From positions 182,361-246,360 of the forward strand of contig NZ_AQHN01000077.1 of the NCBI RefSeq assembly GCF_000359745.1: a stretch of 64,000 nucleotides of DNA. Reading direction: 5' to 3'. Positions 60,057 through 64,000 of the stretch are shown here, one piece after another. How positions within the stretch are numbered: position 1 is the first letter of the stretch; each line of letters opens with the position of its first letter. This stretch comes from Rhizobium freirei PRF 81. GTDB taxonomy: Bacteria > Pseudomonadota > Alphaproteobacteria > Rhizobiales > Rhizobiaceae. Under the pieces are notes generated by a model, which ran no database searches, was not told the DNA's origin, and worked only from the letters and a program-made list of their open reading frames with translations. The position numbers were made by a program, and so were the translations under genes.

Positions 60057-60138
60057 CTCGCCGGTTCGATGCGGGCTCATTTACAATGCGCGAAATAGGC
60101 ATACACTTCTGCCGTCAATGGCGAGTGAGGATATGCTC

Positions 60139-60432
60139 ATGCGCGCGATGTCGAGGCATGCCATGTTGGCTTTGCCGTTTGTCGTAATCACGGTGACCGC
60201 AAGCGCGCCGGCGCTGGCCGGCGAGAACTGCTATTGCAAGAATACCGATGGAAAACAGCATGCGGTCGGCGAGGTCGCATGCATGACCGTGGGTGGCAAG
60301 AGCTATCTTGCGCAATGCGAGATGAATCTCAACGTCACCTCATGGTCGAAGCTGCAGGAGGGATGCCCGGTCACCGAGAGGTCGGCCTGGCAGCAATCGG
60401 CGTGGCATAAGCAGCCGATTGCAGTCCAGTGA
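60139..60432 (+). CDS. small secreted cysteine-containing protein
   Basis: A 97-residue protein. ATG 60139 has GAGGA seven bases upstream and gives a clean signal peptide (AMLALPFVVITVTASAPALA). The mature part has five cysteines (ENCYCKNTDG, VACMTVGG, LAQCEMNLN, EGCPVTE) in a small domain. I do not know the family; a kazal- or periplasmic-type disulfide fold is possible. It converges on the inhibitor-like gene next to it. Confidence 0.75.
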   Translation: MRAMSRHAMLALPFVVITVTASAPALAGENCYCKNTDGKQHAVGEVACMTVGGKSYLAQCEMNLNVTSWSKLQEGCPVTERSAWQQSAWHKQPIAVQ

Positions 60433-60444
60433 ACATGGTCGGCT

Positions 60445-61134
60445 CTATTTACGCACCAGCAGAAGCGGCTCGCCTTCCTCTTCTTCGGATTTCTGGAAAG
60501 TGCCGTCCGGCTTCATGTCGAAGGAAAGCGAGGAGCCGTCGCTGCCCAGCATCACAAGCCCGAAGCCTTCCGCAGCCCAAAGCGTAAGCTTGAGGTCGCC
60601 GATCTCGCTGGCGCAGTCGCCATTCGGTGACATTTTGGCGGTGCCGTCCGGATCCTTGTCGGTCGTCAGGGTGATATCGCAGACGAGCTTGCCATCCGGA
60701 CGCTGGATGCGCCATGCGCCCGCAAGGCTTGCGGCAGTCGGTACGTGATCGACGTCGCCGAGCGCAGGCAACAGCCATGTGGGATTACCGCCCTCGCTCT
60801 GCCAGGGCGAGCCTTCTTCCTGCTGGAAGCGCATGAGCAGCGTGCCCGCAGCATCGGCGATGGCAAGCGAACCGTCGTCGGTGAAATTCCACATGGTGGC
60901 CGTGGCGAGAGCGGGCAGCGGTGTTGCGCACGCGTCCGCGCCCGTGATTTCGTAGCCGCTGGAGACCGCATTCGTTCCGAAGGTGAGGCGGCAGCCCTTG
61001 GCGCCGCTTTCTGGCGCGACCAGCCAGGTTCCAGCCTGACCCTGGATGAGTTCGCTATCGGCCGCCCGAGCCGGCTGAACCACTGTAAAAGCGAGGGCGA
61101 CAGAAACCGCCGCGAGACCGAGAACACGGATCAA
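60445..61134 (-). CDS. secreted AprI/Inh-like protease inhibitor with two repeats
   Basis: A 229-residue periplasmic protein. TTG 61134 is chosen: GGGAGA stands seven bases upstream and the reading begins with a signal peptide (IRVLGLAAVSVALAFTVVQPARA). The mature part holds two similar beta-barrel units, about residues 30-125 (AGTWLVAPESGAKGCRLTFG then ADACATPL) and 137-225 (AGAWRIQRPDGKLVCDITLT then NGDCASEI), each with a cysteine pair. This is the pattern of Inh, the periplasmic inhibitor of alkaline metalloproteases, here in tandem. No metalloprotease gene lies nearby. Confidence 0.78.
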   Translation of the reverse strand: MIRVLGLAAVSVALAFTVVQPARAADSELIQGQAGTWLVAPESGAKGCRLTFGTNAVSSGYEITGADACATPLPALATATMWNFTDDGSLAIADAAGTLLMRFQQEEGSPWQSEGGNPTWLLPALGDVDHVPTAASLAGAWRIQRPDGKLVCDITLTTDKDPDGTAKMSPNGDCASEIGDLKLTLWAAEGFGLVMLGSDGSSLSFDMKPDGTFQKSEEEEGEPLLLVRK

Positions 61135-61173
61135 AGCAAATTCTCCCAACGTGCCGCGGCGGCCAATGCACCG

Positions 61174-62082
61174 CTATGATTTGAGATAGGATCGCGTCGC
61201 ATATAGCGCGATCGCAGCTGCGTTCGAGACATTGAGCGATTTGATGGCGCCCGGCATGTCGAGCCGCGCCAATGCATTCACCGTCTCCCGGGTCTTCTGG
61301 CGCAAACCCTTGCCCTCCGAGCCGAGGACGAGGGCGATCTTGTCGCCGCTGAACGTTCCTTCCAGCGGCGCCGGACCTTCCGAATCAAGGCCGATCGTCG
61401 TGAAGCCGAGCCGATGCAGTTCATTGAGCGCATCTGAGAGATTGGTGATCTGTATATAGGGGATGAGTTCGAGCGCGCCCGAGGCGGATTTCGCCAGCAC
61501 ACCCGATTCGGTCGGGCTGTGGCGCTGCGTGGTAATCACCGCGCCGGCATCGAAGGCCACGGCCGAGCGCATGATTGCGCCGACATTGTGCGGATCCGTC
61601 ACCTGATCGAGAACGAGCAGCAGCGGGCTGCCCTTCAGCGCTTCGAGACGGCGAACGGGCAGGGGACGCGTTTCCAGCATCACGCCCTGATGAATCGCTT
61701 CCGGCCCCAGCACCTTGTCGATATCCTGAGGTGAGACGATCTCGACGGGAACGCCGAGGGAATCGACCGGGCCTATTTCCAGCCGCACCAGCGCGTTCTG
61801 CGTCGTCGACAGCTTGATATTCTTGCGCTCGGGATTGTTAAGGGCGGCGCGAACCGTATGCAGGCCGTAAAGGAAGACCTGGTCGGGCGCCAGCGCCGGC
61901 GGCTTCCAATCATCCGCGCCCGCCCGCTTGCGCTTCTGCGGCGCTGGCGTCGGAATTTCACCGCGCTCGCGTTTTGCGTCGCGATGGGCGCGGCGCAGGG
62001 TGGCGTAGTGCGTGTCCTTGGCGGACTTGTCGCCAGCGGTGTTATCGGGGCCGGAGCGGCCGGGTGTTTTGTCTTTGCTCAT
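61174..62082 (-). CDS. rlmB: 23S rRNA guanosine-2'-O-methyltransferase, TrmH/RlmB family
   Basis: SPOUT-fold RNA methyltransferase of 302 residues. A basic, low-complexity N-terminus (about 1-55) precedes the substrate-binding domain (LYGLHTVRAALNNPERK) and the SPOUT domain with LDQVTDPHNVGAIMRSAVAFDAGAV, IALVLGSEGKGLRQKTRE and SLNVSNAAAIALYA, which form the trefoil knot and bind S-adenosylmethionine. Methylation of G2251 in 23S rRNA is the usual activity. ATG 62082. Confidence 0.94.
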   Translation of the reverse strand: MSKDKTPGRSGPDNTAGDKSAKDTHYATLRRAHRDAKRERGEIPTPAPQKRKRAGADDWKPPALAPDQVFLYGLHTVRAALNNPERKNIKLSTTQNALVRLEIGPVDSLGVPVEIVSPQDIDKVLGPEAIHQGVMLETRPLPVRRLEALKGSPLLLVLDQVTDPHNVGAIMRSAVAFDAGAVITTQRHSPTESGVLAKSASGALELIPYIQITNLSDALNELHRLGFTTIGLDSEGPAPLEGTFSGDKIALVLGSEGKGLRQKTRETVNALARLDMPGAIKSLNVSNAAAIALYATRSYLKS

Positions 62083-62184
62083 GCGGCTTTATAACCAGCG
62101 CCTTCCCGGGCGCATAGTCCTCTTTCGGCCGCAGACTTTTCCCACAGCCTGAAATTTTTTCGTCATTTTTGCCAATTCCTTGTG

Positions 62185-62213
62185 TTGACAGACGGAAATC
62201 GTCCGGTCATATA
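62185..62213 (+). promoter_or_regulatory. strong sigma-70 promoter of the tRNA pair
   Basis: TTGACA (62185-62190), exactly 17 bases, CATATA (62208-62213). Transcription would start about 60 bases before tRNA-Tyr. One of the best promoters in the window. Confidence 0.75.
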
Positions 62214-62281
62214 CGCGGCGCAGATGACGGCGGCGACGCCAACGTCTAGCAAGCTTGGTCGCAAGATCCAGTCGGAATACT

Positions 62282-62366
62282 GGAGGGATGCCCGAGTGGT
62301 TAAAGGGGACGGACTGTAAATCCGTTGGCTCAGCCTACGTTGGTTCAAATCCAACTCCCTCCACCA
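62282..62366 (+). tRNA. tRNA-Tyr (anticodon GTA)
   Basis: An 85-base class II tRNA with long variable arm: acceptor GGAGGGA (62282-62288) / TCCCTCC (62356-62362), anticodon stem ACGGA/TCCGT with loop CTGTAAA giving GTA, T-arm with GGTTCAAATCC, CCA encoded (62364-62366). Confidence 0.97.
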
Positions 62367-62390
62367 TTCCGCGCCGGATCTTGACCACCC

Positions 62391-62464
62391 GCGGGTATAG
62401 CTCAATGGTAGAGCAGCAGCCTTCCAAGCTGAATACGCGGGTTCGATTCCCGCTACCCGCTCCA
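62391..62464 (+). tRNA. tRNA-Gly (anticodon TCC)
   Basis: A 74-base cloverleaf: acceptor GCGGGTA (62391-62397) / TACCCGC (62454-62460), anticodon loop CTTCCAA giving TCC, T-arm GCGGGTTCGATTCCCGC, CCA encoded (62462-62464). It lies 24 bases after tRNA-Tyr and shares its promoter. Confidence 0.97.
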
Positions 62465-62709
62465 AGCCTCTCAATCATCTAGCTATATTTGGTTTCGGTC
62501 GGCGTTGTCGGTCGAGTTTGTATTGGCGTTTGCGGTATATGGCAACTGCTTGCCAACTGGCTGCCGTGGCCATGCCGGCGAGGGGCCTTTGCCGGGTAAA
62601 GCGGTGCAGGATCGCAGACATTCTCCCCAACCCGTCGCATCGGCAGTTTTGGTGCCATGTTGGAGTTTACCGATAGGCACCGCGTAGAGGTGTTTGGCTG
62701 TCTGCGGTA

Positions 62710-62728
62710 GGCACGGCTCCGCCGTGCC
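62710..62728 (-). terminator. stem-loop at the end of the 79-residue SOS gene
   Basis: GGCACGGC (62710-62717), TCC loop, GCCGTGCC (62721-62728): a perfect 8-base stem, nine bases after the stop of the minus-strand gene. No clear T-run. Confidence 0.45.
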
Positions 62729-62736
62729 GATCGATC

Positions 62737-62976
62737 TCAGGCGGCGTTCAGATCGGCTATCTCGCCGTGCTTTGCCAAGAGGCGAGGAGACGACATATCG
62801 CCAGTTTCGTCGTCGACCATCACAGCATAGGCCGCGACGCCGACGAATCGAGCTGCCATGGACGCTGCGATCTTCTCTGCAGATGGGATGCTTGAAGCCT
62901 GTCGCATCTCGCCTGGAACAAGGTTCCCGCGGTTCTTTCGGTACGGCAGGATAATAAATTTCTCAGCGGTGCTCAT
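62737..62976 (-). CDS. 79-residue protein of unknown function under a LexA-type promoter
   Basis: A small, mostly soluble protein reading MSTAEKFIILPYRKNRGNLV, then GEMRQASSIPSAEKIAASMAARFVGVAAYAVMVDDETGD. The first half is basic and the second contains an alanine/valine helix that is not long enough to be a clear membrane span. GGGAAGA precedes ATG 62976. A textbook promoter with a LexA box over its -10 lies 18-52 bases upstream, so DNA-damage induction is expected. I know of no family function. Confidence 0.75.
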   Translation of the reverse strand: MSTAEKFIILPYRKNRGNLVPGEMRQASSIPSAEKIAASMAARFVGVAAYAVMVDDETGDMSSPRLLAKHGEIADLNAA

Positions 62977-62993
62977 GACGTCTTCCCTATTTT

Positions 62994-63028
62994 GTTCACA
63001 AAATGTTCCGGTTTTGAGGAAGAGTCAA
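62994..63028 (-). promoter_or_regulatory. SOS promoter with LexA box for the 79-residue gene
   Basis: On the minus strand TTGACT (63023-63028), 17 bases, CATTTT (63000-63005). The direct repeat GTTC-ACAAAAT-GTTC (62994-63008 on the plus strand) covers the -10, where bound LexA would block RNA polymerase. Confidence 0.72.
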
Positions 63029-63159
63029 GCGCGTGGAAAATGCTGGAGAGCCCTTTTTTTCAACCTGCCTCGTCTCAAATTGCATATTTGACATGAAGGG
63101 TTGCTTATATCTGCGCGAGCGATAGATATTGCTCAGGCAACCGAAACGGGAGAGCGCAA

Positions 63160-63591
63160 ATGGGTATCTTCGACAAGATCAAGGGTGCAATCTGGGGCGA
63201 GGCAAAGGCTGCTGAGGCTGCTCCGGCTCCAGCGCAGACCACGGCAGCGACCGCGAATCCGGAGGCTGCTGCAACGCCGGCTCCTTCGGCGACCACGGCA
63301 GCAACATCGCCCGCGACCAGCGCGCCTGCCGCTCCGGTCGATATCGCCTCGATCCTCGATGCCGCCGTCAGGAAGAGCGGTCAGAAGCTCGATTGGAAGC
63401 ACTCGATCGTCGATCTGATGAAGGCGCTCGGCATGGATGCGAGCCTCTCCGAACGCAAGGAGCTGGCGCAGGAGCTCGGCTATACCGGCGATGCCGGCGA
63501 TTCCGCCAAGATGAACATGTTCCTCCACAAGGCGCTTCTGATGAAGCTCGCGGACAATGGCGGCAAGGTGCCTGCCGATCTTCTCGATTGA
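63160..63591 (+). CDS. DUF3597 family protein
   Basis: A 143-residue protein with three parts: a short N-terminal MGIFDKIKGAIWG helix, a disordered alanine/proline/threonine linker (about 18-60), and a C-terminal domain VDIASILDAAVRKSGQKLDWKHSIVDLMKALGMDASLSERKELAQELGYTGD that defines DUF3597 (LysM-adjacent KslA-like fold in some members). Function unknown. TTGCAT (63080) and CTTATA (63104) form a possible promoter. A strong terminator follows the gene. Confidence 0.9.
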   Translation: MGIFDKIKGAIWGEAKAAEAAPAPAQTTAATANPEAAATPAPSATTAATSPATSAPAAPVDIASILDAAVRKSGQKLDWKHSIVDLMKALGMDASLSERKELAQELGYTGDAGDSAKMNMFLHKALLMKLADNGGKVPADLLD

Positions 63592-63678
63592 CGAGTATCC
63601 GACGCCGGCCTCAGCCAATGTCGCCGGAGTGAAATGTAACCCGCGGCCATAGATAGTCATCGTCGCTTTATGATTTTG

Positions 63679-63706
63679 CGCTCTTGCCTTCGGGCAAGGG
63701 CGTTTT
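63679..63706 (+). terminator. intrinsic terminator of the DUF3597 gene
   Basis: CGCTCTTGCC (63679-63688), TTCG tetraloop, GGCAAGGGCG (63693-63702), followed by five T. Stem of 10 with one G-T pair. Confidence 0.85.
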
Positions 63707-64000
63707 TGTTTGTCGCCGCCGGCATTTCCGTCAGGTCGCGTCGATCGCCGCCATCTGGAATTTTATCCCGAGCGTTCCTATCTAACTGTCTGAACCGGCA
63801 AATGCTTTTATGTTTTTCCGGATCGACTGACGAAGCTTATGCGGCGAAGGAAAATCGAAGGTTGCGGATCGCATGCCGCCGCCTGGACTTCCCCGACGAT
63901 GGGGCCTGCAATTAAGTCTTGCGCAAATGCGATGAAAGCCTTAAACGGCGGCACTAAACCGGTTCGCCGGGGTCACTCATTACGTTCATAGGAAGCATTC
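63707..64000. other. right edge, nothing supported
   Basis: About 290 bases with no convincing reading frame, RNA or repeat. It probably holds the 5' region of a gene beyond the window. Confidence 0.4.

Overview
The window reads as a chromosomal segment of a Rhizobiaceae alphaproteobacterium, most likely Rhizobium. The reasons are the high-GC coding bias, rhizobial families (DUF1467, DUF3572, DUF6105, DUF2155, DUF1062), the divK-pleD pair, a class I type biotin carboxylase operon, an NDUFA12-type complex I accessory protein, a prolyl-tRNA synthetase without the editing insertion, direct-repeat LexA boxes and RIME-like palindromic repeats. There is no insertion sequence, prophage, CRISPR array or plasmid gene; nearly all of it is core genome.

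Layout. 1-9.8 kb: 3' end of methylmalonyl-CoA epimerase, DUF1467, a candidate antisense-strand small RNA, proS-lolC-lolD, a DUF5680 gene, a secreted protein, an unlisted 28-residue membrane protein, and dnaE. 9.8-18.4 kb: an L,D-transpeptidase, a GH25 lipoprotein, dinB, a GNAT enzyme, a HAD-like protein, DUF3572, divK-pleD, an AT-rich gap with a candidate structured RNA, and rpmG. 18.4-29.7 kb (minus strand): MFS transporter, DUF983, rnr, topA, dprA, plsY, a degenerate dihydroorotase and pyrB. 29.9-42.3 kb: aidB, parDE, GNAT and TetR genes, a coupled pair of small membrane proteins, ruvX, an UPF0173 hydrolase, gatCA, yjhX, gatB, more GNATs, NDUFA12 and DUF2155. 42.3-49.6 kb: DUF1062, DUF2167, aat-accC-accB-aroQ, a DsbA-like protein and an aminotransferase. 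49.7-64 kb: rne, amidase, mrcA, prfB with its frameshift, nadK, tRNA-Thr, small proteins, rlmB, tRNA-Tyr and tRNA-Gly, a small SOS-type gene and DUF3597.

The most interesting theme is DNA-damage control. Four intergenic copies of the alphaproteobacterial LexA operator (GTTC-N7-GTTC, read as GAAC-N7-GAAC on the other strand) lie in front of four genes: a DUF5680 protein, a 28-residue single-span membrane protein, dinB, and a 79-residue protein of unknown function. All four have AT-rich spacers. The 28-residue protein resembles in size, topology and control the Caulobacter SOS division inhibitor SidA and is too short for ordinary gene callers. Other points of interest are two candidate small RNAs, a 57-residue membrane protein translationally coupled to DUF6105, a YjhX (TopAI) homologue facing a GNAT gene, a dihydroorotase lacking metal ligands, and a tandemly duplicated protease-inhibitor domain.

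All calls come from reading the sequence and from knowledge of the families; no database search or folding program was run.
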